This document shows, in pieces, positions 1-5,889 of a stretch of DNA of 13,409 nucleotides (position 1 is its first letter; every line of letters begins with the position of its first letter). Source of the stretch: Modestobacter sp. (GTDB lineage Bacteria; Actinomycetota; Actinomycetes; Mycobacteriales; Geodermatophilaceae); NCBI GenBank assembly GCA_025963425.1, contig JAOPUQ010000272.1, positions 1 through 13,409 on the forward strand, written 5' to 3'. Below the pieces are notes generated by a model, which worked only from the letters and a program-made list of their open reading frames with translations, had not been told where the DNA came from and searched no databases. The position numbers were made by a program, and so were the translations under genes.

Positions 1-1
1 C

Positions 2-442
2 CCCCGGTTCACCGGCCGGGCCGTGCTGCTGGGGGCGCTGGTGCTGCTGCTCGCGCTCACCCTGGCCGGCCCGGTCCGGCAGTACGTCGCCGGGCGCCAG
101 GAGCTCGCCCAGCTCGCGGCAGAGCACGACGCGCTCACCGAGCGGGCCGCCGACCTGCGGGCCCAGCTGGACCGGCAGGCCGACCCGGCCTACGTCGCGC
201 AGCAGGCCCGCGAACGGCTCACCTACGTGCTGCCCGGCGACCGGCTGGTGGTCGTCGGTGATGCCGGGGACGCCGGCGACCCGGGCGAGGCGCCCGGGGA
301 CGCCGACCAGGGGGCGGCCGGGCAGGCCGGCAGCGGAGCCGCCGTGCCCTGGTACACCGGGCTGCTGGGCTCGGTTGCCGCCGCCGACGGGGACCCCCCG
401 GCGACGCCGGCCGATCCGGCGTCCGGAGACTCGACCGGGTGA
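2..442 (+). CDS. FtsB/DivIC-type septum formation initiator protein (5' end outside window)
   Basis: Small bitopic cell-division protein of the septum formation initiator family. In this family a single membrane helix is followed by an extracytoplasmic coiled coil that pairs with FtsL-like partners at the septum. The reading frame is open from base 2, and the residues before the first GTG (base 23) read RFTGRAV, the usual lead-in to this helix. The gene therefore starts upstream and about 146 C-terminal residues are visible. Seen here: a Leu/Ala/Val-rich membrane segment at roughly visible residues 7-24, a heptad-like Leu/Ala/Glu/Arg stretch to about residue 70, a Gly/Asp/Ala/Pro-rich low-complexity linker, and a conserved-looking WYTGL tail segment. 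Its stop overlaps the DUF501 start by 4 bp (GTGA), so translation is probably coupled. The neighbours match M. tuberculosis Rv1024-Rv1026. Family assignment is strong; the exact division role is inferred. Confidence 0.85.
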   Translation, partial: PRFTGRAVLLGALVLLLALTLAGPVRQYVAGRQELAQLAAEHDALTERAADLRAQLDRQADPAYVAQQARERLTYVLPGDRLVVVGDAGDAGDPGEAPGDADQGAAGQAGSGAAVPWYTGLLGSVAAADGDPPATPADPASGDSTG

Positions 443-1005
443 CCCACCCCGGTACCCGGCCGTCGCAGCCGGCCCCCGTCTCCCCGGACGAGCGCGCCGT
501 CATCGCCCGCCAGCTGGGCCGCCCACCCCGCGCGCTGGTCGGCGTCGCCCACCGCTGCCCCTGCGGCCAGCCCGACGTCGTGGAGACCTCGCCTCGGCTG
601 GAGGACGGCACGCCGTTCCCCACGCTGTACTACCTGACCTGCCCGCGGGCCACCGCCGCGGCCAGCCGGCTGGAGTCGGCCGGCCGGATGCGCGCGTGGC
701 AGGACGAGCTGGCCACCGACGCGGAGCTCGCGGCGGCGTACCGCGCCGCGCACGAGGCCTACCTGGCCACCCGGGACGCCCGCGACGTGCTGCCCACCCG
801 GGCCACCGCGGGCGGGATGCCCGACCGGGTCAAGTGCCTGCACGCCCTCGCCGGTCACGCACTGGCCGCGGGCCCCGGGGTCAACCCGATCGGCGATCGG
901 GCCGTCGCCGAGATGGGGGAGTGGTGGGCGGCCGGGCCGTGCGCGGCGCCGTCGGCCGACGACCCGGCCGACGTCCAGGCTGCCGTCGACGGGGGGCGGG
1001 CGTGA
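439..1005 (+). CDS. DUF501 domain protein
   Basis: 188-residue DUF501 protein, the counterpart of M. tuberculosis Rv1025 by position and sequence style. Its biochemical function is unknown. Visible features are an N-terminal CPC pair (Cys40, Cys42) after a basic segment, a LTCP motif (Cys68), an Ala/Glu-rich helical middle, and a C-terminal KCLHALAGH block (Cys133, His135, His140) followed by GVNPIGD. The Cys/His set could bind a metal, but that is inference. The start is the GTG inside the GTGA overlap with the upstream ftsB-like stop, which fits translational coupling. The last 20 or so residues (Ala/Asp-rich) look dispensable. The Ppx/GppA gene begins 44 bp downstream on the same strand, so the three genes probably form one operon. 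Confidence 0.85.
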   Translation: MTHPGTRPSQPAPVSPDERAVIARQLGRPPRALVGVAHRCPCGQPDVVETSPRLEDGTPFPTLYYLTCPRATAAASRLESAGRMRAWQDELATDAELAAAYRAAHEAYLATRDARDVLPTRATAGGMPDRVKCLHALAGHALAAGPGVNPIGDRAVAEMGEWWAAGPCAAPSADDPADVQAAVDGGRA

Positions 1006-1040
1006 CCGAGCTCGCGAGGTCGTGCAGGGACACAGCCCCC

Positions 1041-1045
1041 GGAGG
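1041..1045 (+). promoter_or_regulatory. Shine-Dalgarno site for the Ppx/GppA gene
   Basis: GGAGG lies 4 nt before GTG 1050. It fixes the phosphatase start there, although the frame is open for a long way upstream (in-frame start codon from base 258). The conserved N-terminus (VAAIDCGTNS) also begins directly after this GTG. Confidence 0.75.
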
Positions 1046-1049
1046 CAGC

Positions 1050-2006
1050 GTGACCCGGGTCGCCGCGATCGACTGCGGCACCAACTCCATCCGGCTGCTC
1101 GTCGCCGACGTCCCGGCCGACGGCGCGCACACCGACCTGCTGCGGCGGATGGAGGTCGTCCGGCTGGGCGAGGGCGTCGACGCCACCGGCCGGCTCGCCC
1201 CGCAGGCGATCGAGCGGACCCGCCGGGTGCTCGCCGAGTACGCCGCCCAGGCCCGAGAGCTCGGCGCGGAGCGGATCCGGATGGTGGCCACCAGCGCCAG
1301 CCGGGACGCGGAGAACCGGCACGAGTTCGAGGCGATGGTCACCGCCACGCTGGGCCAGCTCCCCGACGTGGCCACCGGGGTGGAGGAGGCCGGGCTGTCC
1401 TACCTGGGCGCCACCGCCTCGCTGGCCGCCGCCGCCCGGGCCCACGGCACCGCCGAGCCGCAGCCGCCCTACCTCGTCGTCGACATCGGCGGCGGCTCCA
1501 CCGAGTTCGTGCTCGGCGACGCCGGCGGTGTGCGGGCGGCGCGCTCGGTCGACGTCGGCTGCGTGCGGCTCACCGAGCGGCACCTGCACAGCGACCCGCC
1601 GCCGCCGGACGAGGTGCAGGCCGCCGAGGCCGACATCCGCGCAGCCCTGGCGCAGGTCGCGGCCGACATGCCGGTGGCCGAGGCGCGCACGCTGGTCGGC
1701 CTGGCCGGGTCGGTCACCACGGTGGCCGCCCTCGCGCTGGGCCTGCCCGCCTACGACGCCGACGCCATCCACGGGTCGCGGATCCCGGTGGGCGCCGTGC
1801 GGTCGGTGTCGGCGGGGCTGCTCACCGCGACCCGGGAGCGCCGGGCGGCGCTGCCGGTGATGCACCCCGGCCGGGTGGACGTCATCGGCGCCGGGGCGCT
1901 GATCCTCCGGGTCGTCATGGACGCCTTCGACATCGACGAGGTCGTGGTCAGCGAGCACGACATCCTCGCCGGCATCGCGCTGCGGCTGGCCCGCCCCGGG
2001 GCATAG
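1050..2006 (+). CDS. ppx2: Ppx/GppA family exopolyphosphatase
   Basis: 318-residue member of the Ppx/GppA phosphatase family in the ASKHA (actin/Hsp70-like) fold. The family hydrolyses terminal phosphates of polyphosphate or of pppGpp. Seen: phosphate-1 motif AAIDCGTNS at residues 5-13, a central VVDIGGGSTEF phosphate-2 motif, GLAGSVTT, and a C-terminal VSEHDILAGIA block. The length equals the short one-domain actinobacterial Ppx proteins, without the extra C-terminal HD-like region of E. coli Ppx. The start is GTG 1050, set by GGAGG at 1041-1045. The position after the FtsB-like and DUF501 genes matches Rv1026 (Ppx2) of M. tuberculosis, which is the reason for the symbol. Whether this enzyme prefers polyphosphate or pppGpp cannot be read from the sequence. 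The TAG stop lies inside the left arm of the 2000-2059 inverted repeat. Confidence 0.92.
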   Translation: MTRVAAIDCGTNSIRLLVADVPADGAHTDLLRRMEVVRLGEGVDATGRLAPQAIERTRRVLAEYAAQARELGAERIRMVATSASRDAENRHEFEAMVTATLGQLPDVATGVEEAGLSYLGATASLAAAARAHGTAEPQPPYLVVDIGGGSTEFVLGDAGGVRAARSVDVGCVRLTERHLHSDPPPPDEVQAAEADIRAALAQVAADMPVAEARTLVGLAGSVTTVAALALGLPAYDADAIHGSRIPVGAVRSVSAGLLTATRERRAALPVMHPGRVDVIGAGALILRVVMDAFDIDEVVVSEHDILAGIALRLARPGA

Positions 2007-2059
2007 GAAGCTTTCCACCCGGTCTCGGCCTCCGATCCGGGTGGAAAGCTTCCTATGCC
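2000..2059. terminator. Perfect 23-bp inverted repeat between convergent genes; likely bidirectional terminator
   Basis: Bases 2000-2022 are the exact reverse complement of 2037-2059, with a 14-nt loop. Each arm holds an AT-richer near-palindromic core (GGAAGCTTTCC on the left, GGAAAGCTTCC on the right) that stands out from the surrounding GC-rich sequence. The left arm contains the stop codon of the Ppx/GppA gene. The right arm ends 14 bp before the stop codon of the DUF4235 gene on the other strand. The location between two convergent genes argues for a transcription stop in both directions. There is no U-run, as is common in actinobacteria. The arms could equally be a dispersed repeat that has been adopted as a terminator. 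Confidence 0.7.
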
Positions 2060-2073
2060 GGTCGGGTGCCGGG

Positions 2074-2379
2074 TCAGGCGGCGCTGTCGGCGTTGACGCC
2101 GGGCGGCAGCTTCCCGGTCACCGCCTGGTAGGCCGCGGCCGCGCCGCGGGCGGCGACCAGCCGGCCGCCCGCCACGAGGACGCCGGAGACCGCGGCCCAG
2201 GCCAGCGCGTCGGGCCAGTTCACGCCGGGGGCGGCCGGGTTCTTCGGCGGCGGGTAGCCGCGGACGGCCTCCCAGCCGGCGTCGGCGGCCTTCTTCACCA
2301 GGATGCCGGTGGGTACAGCCATCGCCGGGCCGAGCAGCTTGTACAGCGTCGGCGTCTTCACCTTCTGCTTCTTCGCCAC
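2074..2379 (-). CDS. DUF4235 small membrane protein
   Basis: 101-residue protein of the DUF4235 family, found mainly in actinobacteria and of unknown function. Visible: a basic N-terminus (AKKQKVK), the LYKLLGP segment and a first hydrophobic stretch at about residues 13-30, a Pro/Asn-rich connector (GYPPPKNP), then NWPDALAWAAVSG and a second hydrophobic stretch at about 58-78. It ends with AAAAYQAVTGKLPPG, the family's C-terminal signature. Two short membrane helices with both ends on the same side are likely. The start is GTG 2379: no other in-frame start fits, and family members begin just before this basic tail. The open frame continues far upstream only as a GC-rich artefact. No Shine-Dalgarno sequence is visible, so translation may be leaderless. 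The gene is divergent from the uracil-DNA glycosylase and convergent with the phosphatase. Confidence 0.85.
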   Translation of the reverse strand: MAKKQKVKTPTLYKLLGPAMAVPTGILVKKAADAGWEAVRGYPPPKNPAAPGVNWPDALAWAAVSGVLVAGGRLVAARGAAAAYQAVTGKLPPGVNADSAA

Positions 2380-2445
2380 GGCGTGATCATGCCGGGTGCG
2401 GGGCGGCGGTCGGCCGCCGCGGGCTGCTGTGGTCTGCTGACCGGC

Positions 2446-3213
2446 GTGGCACGCGACGCCGACGGCTATCCCGTCACCCGCAGCGCGGCCGGCGTGGCCC
2501 GGGGTGCCGCGGCGACCCGGGACCTGACCGTGCTGGACGAGCGGATCTCCGGCTGCCGCGCCTGCCCCCGGCTGGTGCGCTGGCGGGAGGAGGTGGCCGT
2601 GGTCAAACGGGCCTCCTTCCGCGACCAGGACTACTGGGGCCGGCCGGTCCCCGGGCTGGGCCCGGCCGACGCCCGGGTGGCGGTGGTGGGCCTGGCCCCG
2701 GCCGCGCACGGCGGGAACCGCACCGGCCGGGTGTTCACCGGCGATCGCAGCGGCGACTGGATCTTCGCGGCCCTGTGGCGCGCGGGCCTGGCCAACCAGC
2801 CGACCTCGACGCACCTGGGTGACGGGCTGGAGCTCATCGACGTCCGGGTCTGCGCGGCGGTGCGCTGCGCGCCCCCGGCCAACGCCCCGACGCCGGAGGA
2901 GCGGGACACCTGCTCGCCGTGGCTGGCCCGGGAGCTGGAGCTGCTGCCCCGGCTGCGGGTGGTCGTCGTCCTCGGTGGCTTCGGCTGGCAGGCGCTGTGG
3001 CCCGTGCTCGCCCGTGCCGGTGTTCCGCTGCCGCGGCCCCGGCCGGCGTTCGGGCACGGCGCCGAGGTGACCCTGGCCGGGCCCCGGGGGCCGCTGACCC
3101 TGCTGGGCAGCTACCACGTCAGCCAGCAGAACACCTTCACCGGCAAGCTCACCGAGCCGATGCTGGACGCCGTGCTGACCCGGGCCCGGGAGCTGGCCGC
3201 CGGTACGGAGTGA
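2446..3213 (+). CDS. udgB: Family 5 uracil-DNA glycosylase (UdgB type)
   Basis: Base-excision repair enzyme of uracil-DNA glycosylase family 5, which removes uracil and other deaminated bases from DNA. Taken as 255 residues from GTG 2446. Seen: an N-terminal CRACPRLVRWREEVA block (Cys37, Cys40), then the family 5 active-site motif GLAPAAHGGNRTGRVFTGD at residues 82-100. Cys141 and Cys156 flank PPANAPTPEERDT, and the closing motif is SYHVSQQNTFTG (His224). Cys37, Cys40, Cys141 and Cys156 are the likely 4Fe-4S ligands known from the family. The first motif lacks the catalytic Asp/Asn of families 1 and 4, as expected for family 5. An in-frame ATG at 2389 is an alternative start, but it would leave only 9 bp to the divergent DUF4235 start. 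Neither start has a good ribosome site, so the N-terminus is uncertain. Confidence 0.9.
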   Translation: MARDADGYPVTRSAAGVARGAAATRDLTVLDERISGCRACPRLVRWREEVAVVKRASFRDQDYWGRPVPGLGPADARVAVVGLAPAAHGGNRTGRVFTGDRSGDWIFAALWRAGLANQPTSTHLGDGLELIDVRVCAAVRCAPPANAPTPEERDTCSPWLARELELLPRLRVVVVLGGFGWQALWPVLARAGVPLPRPRPAFGHGAEVTLAGPRGPLTLLGSYHVSQQNTFTGKLTEPMLDAVLTRARELAAGTE

Positions 3214-3248
3214 GTTCGTCGACCCGTTCGTGAGGGGGTCGCGGGGCC

Positions 3249-3254
3249 TACGGT
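3249..3254 (+). promoter_or_regulatory. Putative -10 box of a leaderless promoter for the NDH-2-like gene
   Basis: TACGGT fits the actinobacterial -10 pattern TANNNT and lies 7 nt before ATG 3262, so transcription would begin at the start codon itself. A weak -35 candidate (TTCGTG, 3227-3232) is 16 nt upstream. No well-placed Shine-Dalgarno sequence precedes the ATG. The arrangement is almost the same as at 8292-8297. Confidence 0.5.
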
Positions 3255-3261
3255 GAAGGGC

Positions 3262-4650
3262 ATGGCCCAACGTCCGGTGATCCTGATCGTGGGTGGCGGC
3301 TACGTCGGTCTCTACACCGCGTTGCGGCTGCAGAAGAAACTCAGCCGCGGCCGCGCCGAGATCATCGTGGTCGATCCGCAGCCGCACATGACCTACCAGC
3401 CGTTCCTGCCCGAGGCAGCGGCCGGTTCGGTCGAGCCGCGGCACGTCGTCGTCCCGCTGCGCCGCACGCTGGACCGCTGCCGAGTGGTCACCGGTGCGGT
3501 CACCGGGCTCAGCCACGCCGACCGCACCGCGACGGTCGCCCCGATCGAGGGAGAGTCCTTCGACCTGCGCTACGACGTCCTGGTGATGGCCGCCGGGTCG
3601 ATCGCCCGCACACTGCCCATCCCGGGCCTGCCCGAGCACGGCATCGGCTTCAAGAACGTCGGCGAGGCCATCTACCTGCGCAACCACGTGCTGGCCCGGC
3701 TGGACGCCGCGGCCTCCACCGACGACCCCGACATCCGCCGCAAGGCGCTGACGTTCACCTTCGTCGGCGGCGGCTACGCCGGTATCGAGGCCTTCGCCGA
3801 GCTCGAGGACATGGCGCGCTACGCCGTCGAGCACTACTACCCGCGACTGTCCCCGGCCGACATGCGGTGGGTGCTGGTCGAGGCGACCGGCCGGATCCTG
3901 CCCGAGGTCGACCTGGACATGGCCGCCTGGACGGTGGAGCAGCTGACCGCGCGGGGCATGGAGCTCAAGCTCAACACCCGGCTGGAGTCGATCTCCGACG
4001 ACGGCGTGGTCACCACCGGGGACGGTGACTCCTTCGCCAGCGAGACCCTGGTGTGGACCGCCGGCACCAAGCCCCACCCGCTGCTGACCACCACCGACCT
4101 GCCGCTGGACGGCCGCGGCCGGGTGGTGTGCGAGGCGACGCTGCAGGTGAAGGGGCTGCCCGACGCGTGGGCGGCCGGTGACCTGGCCGCCGTCCCGGAC
4201 CTGACCAAGGACGACCCGGAGGCGACCACCGCGCCCAACGCGCAGCACGCCGTCCGGCAGGCCAGGCGGCTGGGCGACAACATCCTGGCCGTCCTGGACG
4301 GGCAGGAGCCGACGCCCTACCGGCATGCCTACGCCGGGTCGGTGGCCAGCCTCGGCCTGCACAAGGGCGTGGCCCAGGTCTACGGGGTGAAGCTCAAGGG
4401 CTGGCCGGCCTGGATGATGCACCGGGTCTACCACGTCAGCCGGGTGCCCACCGTCAACCGCAAGGCCCGGGTGATCGCCGACTGGCTGCTGTCCTCGGTC
4501 TTCCGCCGTGAGGTCATCTCGCTGGGCCAGCTGCAGGACCCGCGCCGGGAGTTCGTCGCCGCCGCCAACACTGCCCGGGCCGGGCAGCTGCCGCCGCCGC
4601 AGGCCCCCGACCGCGAGCAGTCCCGGACGCCGGGGGCCCAGGCCGGCTGA
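3262..4650 (+). CDS. NDH-2-like NAD(P)/FAD-dependent oxidoreductase
   Basis: 462-residue flavoprotein of the type II NADH dehydrogenase family. Such enzymes pass electrons from NADH to quinone at the inner face of the membrane without pumping protons. Seen: FAD-binding VGGGYVG at residues 10-16, acidic VVDP at the end of the second strand (36-39), and TYQPFLPEAAAGS, typical of the actinobacterial branch. A second dinucleotide fold, TFVGGGYAGIE, sits at 166-176 with an acidic VEATG later. WTAGTKPHP (265-273) and the second FAD contact WAAGDLAAVPD (303-313) follow, then QHAVRQARRLG. The C-terminal region (from about 378, GWPAWMMHRVYH, then IADWLLSSVF) is amphipathic and suits membrane attachment. 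ATG 3262 is preferred over GTG 3253 because GTG overlaps the -10 box. The closest recognisable relatives are Streptomyces-type Ndh-like proteins; use of quinone as acceptor is inferred. Confidence 0.88.
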   Translation: MAQRPVILIVGGGYVGLYTALRLQKKLSRGRAEIIVVDPQPHMTYQPFLPEAAAGSVEPRHVVVPLRRTLDRCRVVTGAVTGLSHADRTATVAPIEGESFDLRYDVLVMAAGSIARTLPIPGLPEHGIGFKNVGEAIYLRNHVLARLDAAASTDDPDIRRKALTFTFVGGGYAGIEAFAELEDMARYAVEHYYPRLSPADMRWVLVEATGRILPEVDLDMAAWTVEQLTARGMELKLNTRLESISDDGVVTTGDGDSFASETLVWTAGTKPHPLLTTTDLPLDGRGRVVCEATLQVKGLPDAWAAGDLAAVPDLTKDDPEATTAPNAQHAVRQARRLGDNILAVLDGQEPTPYRHAYAGSVASLGLHKGVAQVYGVKLKGWPAWMMHRVYHVSRVPTVNRKARVIADWLLSSVFRREVISLGQLQDPRREFVAAANTARAGQLPPPQAPDREQSRTPGAQAG

Positions 4651-4661
4651 CCGGCGGGCGT

Positions 4662-4667
4662 TAGGGT
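4662..4667 (+). promoter_or_regulatory. Putative -10 box for the tRNA gene
   Basis: TAGGGT matches TANNNT. A start point about 7 nt downstream (near 4674) would give a leader of about 18 nt before the mature tRNA 5' end. I see no clear -35 element at 17-18 nt spacing. Confidence 0.4.
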
Positions 4668-4691
4668 GCGGCCCGGTCCGCTTCCCAGACC

Positions 4692-4765
4692 GCCCCCGTA
4701 GCCCAATCGGCAGAGGCAGGCCCCTTAAAAGGGTCCCAGTGTCGGTTCGAACCCGACCGGGGGCA
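4692..4765 (+). tRNA. tRNA with UAA anticodon (Leu, UUA codon) but a short, class I variable loop
   Basis: A 74-nt cloverleaf. The acceptor stem is 7/7 (4692-4698 with 4758-4764) and the discriminator is A4765. The T arm is perfect (GTCGG, loop TTCGAAC, CCGAC). The anticodon stem GGCCC/GGGTC (one G-U pair) closes the loop CTTAAAA, which puts T33 at 4725 and the anticodon TAA at 4726-4728. Invariant bases T8, A14, G18-G19 and purine 37 are present, and A15/T48 can form the Levitt pair. Two oddities stand out. The variable region is only 5 nt (4736-4740), whereas bacterial tRNA-Leu is class II with a long arm. The D stem also carries an extra A (4714), read as either a bulge or a C-A mismatch. 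The 3' CCA is not encoded. The anticodon reads UUA, a very rare codon in such genomes. The amino acid actually attached is uncertain. Confidence 0.85.
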
Positions 4766-4839
4766 CCGCGCGCCGGAGGATGCGCCCACCCGTCCGGGCG
4801 ACGGCGGGGCGCTCAGGAACGCGCAGGGCACCTGCGACG

Positions 4840-4867
4840 TTGGACCGGACAACGTGGGGTGGTCCAA
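4840..4867. promoter_or_regulatory. 7-bp inverted repeat in the Bax inhibitor-1 leader
   Basis: TTGGACC (4840-4846) and GGTCCAA (4861-4867) are exact reverse complements with a 14-nt spacer, 42 bp before the BI-1 start. They could be a repressor site or an RNA hairpin in the leader. TTGGAC also resembles a -35 box, but no fitting -10 box follows at the right distance. The rest of the 4766-4909 spacer shows nothing clear. Confidence 0.35.
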
Positions 4868-4897
4868 GCTGTGCCCCACGGTCCGACCAGTCACCTC

Positions 4898-4903
4898 GAG
4901 GAG
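4898..4903 (+). promoter_or_regulatory. Shine-Dalgarno site choosing the BI-1 start
   Basis: GAGGAG touches ATG 4904 directly but lies 6 nt before ATG 4910. The second ATG is therefore the better start; the two differ by only two residues. Confidence 0.7.
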
Positions 4904-4909
4904 ATGACG

Positions 4910-5728
4910 ATGCCCAGCAGCAACCCGGCCTTCAGCCGGGGGTTCCCTGCGGCCGGCAACGGCCAGTACGCGAGCTGGGGCGCAGGCCCGCAGCAGACGT
5001 ACGGCGGGGCGCCCTCCCAGTACGACCCGTACGCCGCTCCCTCGCCGTACGCGGCGAAGAGCACCACCTACCTGACGATGGACGACGTCGTCACCAAGAC
5101 CGGCCTCACCTTCCTGGTGACCGTCCTGGCCGCCGCGGCGACCTGGACCCTGGTGCCGGACTCGATGGCCGTCGGCCTGCTGATCCCGGCGCTGATAGTC
5201 GGTCTCGTGCTCGGCCTGGTGATCTCGTTCAAGCAGATCGCCAACCCGGCCGCCACGCTGGCCTACGCGGCCGTCGAGGGTGTCCTCGTCGGGGCGATCA
5301 GCGAGTTCTACGCCGCGAACTTCGGCGGCAACATCGTCACGCAGGCGGTGATCGGCACCTTCGGTGTCTTCTTCGGCATGCTGGTGGTCTACAAGACCGG
5401 TGCCATCCGGGTCACCCCGAAGCTGACCCGCTGGGTCGTCGGCGCGCTCTTCGGTGTGCTGGCCCTGGTGCTGGTCAACCTGGTCGCCAGCTTCTTCACC
5501 CCCGGCGGCCTGGGCCTGCGTGACGGCGGCCCGCTGGCCATCGTCTTCAGCCTGGTCGTGATCGGTGTGGCCGCGTTCTCGCTGCTGCTCGACTTCGACA
5601 TGGCCGACGAGGCCATCCGCCGCGGCGCCCCGGCGAAGTTCGCCTGGTACATCGCCTTCGGCCTGCTCGTCACGGTCATCTGGCTGTACCTGGAGATCCT
5701 GCGGCTGCTGAGCTACTTCCGCGACTGA
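4910..5728 (+). CDS. Bax inhibitor-1/YccA family integral membrane protein
   Basis: 272-residue protein of the BI-1/YccA (TMBIM) superfamily. In this family a bundle of about seven helices can act as a pH-sensitive calcium leak or modulate membrane proteases; the actinobacterial role is unknown. Seen: a cytoplasmic Gly/Pro/Tyr/Ser-rich, probably disordered N-terminus (about residues 1-50), then hydrophobic helices at roughly 64-83, 88-106, 113-133, 143-161, 174-196, 208-227 and 243-262. Family marks include AYAAVEGVLVGAISEFY (119-135), the acidic DFD at 228-230 between the last two helices, and WLYLEILRLLSYFR near the C-terminus. The start is ATG 4910, placed by GAGGAG. The tRNA gene lies 144 bp upstream with no strong terminator between, so read-through from the tRNA promoter is possible. 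A long hairpin follows the stop. Confidence 0.92.
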   Translation: MPSSNPAFSRGFPAAGNGQYASWGAGPQQTYGGAPSQYDPYAAPSPYAAKSTTYLTMDDVVTKTGLTFLVTVLAAAATWTLVPDSMAVGLLIPALIVGLVLGLVISFKQIANPAATLAYAAVEGVLVGAISEFYAANFGGNIVTQAVIGTFGVFFGMLVVYKTGAIRVTPKLTRWVVGALFGVLALVLVNLVASFFTPGGLGLRDGGPLAIVFSLVVIGVAAFSLLLDFDMADEAIRRGAPAKFAWYIAFGLLVTVIWLYLEILRLLSYFRD

Positions 5729-5745
5729 TCCCACACCCGCTCCAC

Positions 5746-5789
5746 ACGACCGTGGCCCGGTCCCCGCGAGGGGGCCGGGCCACGGTCGT
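5746..5789 (+). terminator. 20-bp stem with GCGA tetraloop: terminator of the BI-1 gene
   Basis: Bases 5746-5765 pair with 5770-5789 (one T-G wobble, the rest Watson-Crick) around GCGA, a GNRA tetraloop. The structure begins 17 bp after the BI-1 stop codon. After it come only TCGTGC and no U-run, the usual look of GC-rich actinobacterial terminators. Confidence 0.8.
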
Positions 5790-5819
5790 TCGTGCAGGTG
5801 GGCTCTTGGCCAGCCCGGA

Positions 5820-5877
5820 CGATCACGGCGCCGTGACCACCCCGGGAGGGATCCCGGGGGTCACGGCGCCATGATCG
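5820..5877. terminator. Second long hairpin, 3' of the thiolase gene; nested palindromes
   Basis: An outer stem (5820-5838 with 5859-5877, one C-A mismatch) encloses an inner stem (5841-5847 with 5852-5858) around GGGA, with a 2-nt bulge. It lies 13 bp beyond the thiolase stop codon on the minus strand and so probably ends that transcript. The outer arms each hold a copy of a palindromic 14-mer, TCACGGCGCCGTGA at 5823-5836 and a copy with one change at 5861-5874. That looks more like a repeat element than a simple terminator. Confidence 0.65.
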
Positions 5878-5889
5878 CCGCAGCGCAGG

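Noticed and set aside
258..1049. Upstream extension of the Ppx/GppA frame
   Set aside because: It overlaps the ftsB-like and DUF501 genes, is Arg/Pro-rich, and the GGAGG site plus the conserved N-terminus place the start at 1050.
2380..4434. Very long minus-strand open frame reaching 786 codons in front of the DUF4235 protein
   Set aside because: Only the last 101 codons resemble a protein family. The remainder is antisense to the glycosylase and NDH-2-like genes and has the His/Gly/Arg/Gln-rich composition of GC-rich shadow frames.
4692..4765. Stop-codon suppressor tRNA
   Set aside because: The anticodon is UAA, which pairs with UUA. A suppressor of UAA stops would need UUA as anticodon, and shifting the loop by one base breaks the anticodon stem.
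4783..4800. CGCCC/GGGCG hairpin after the tRNA as a terminator
   Set aside because: Only 5 bp with an 8-nt loop. Stems of this size are expected by chance in DNA this rich in GC.
4780..5523. Frame beginning GGAGGATG just after the tRNA
   Set aside because: The SD-like GGAGG touches the ATG with no spacing, and the frame mostly overlaps BI-1 in another phase with a shadow-like composition.
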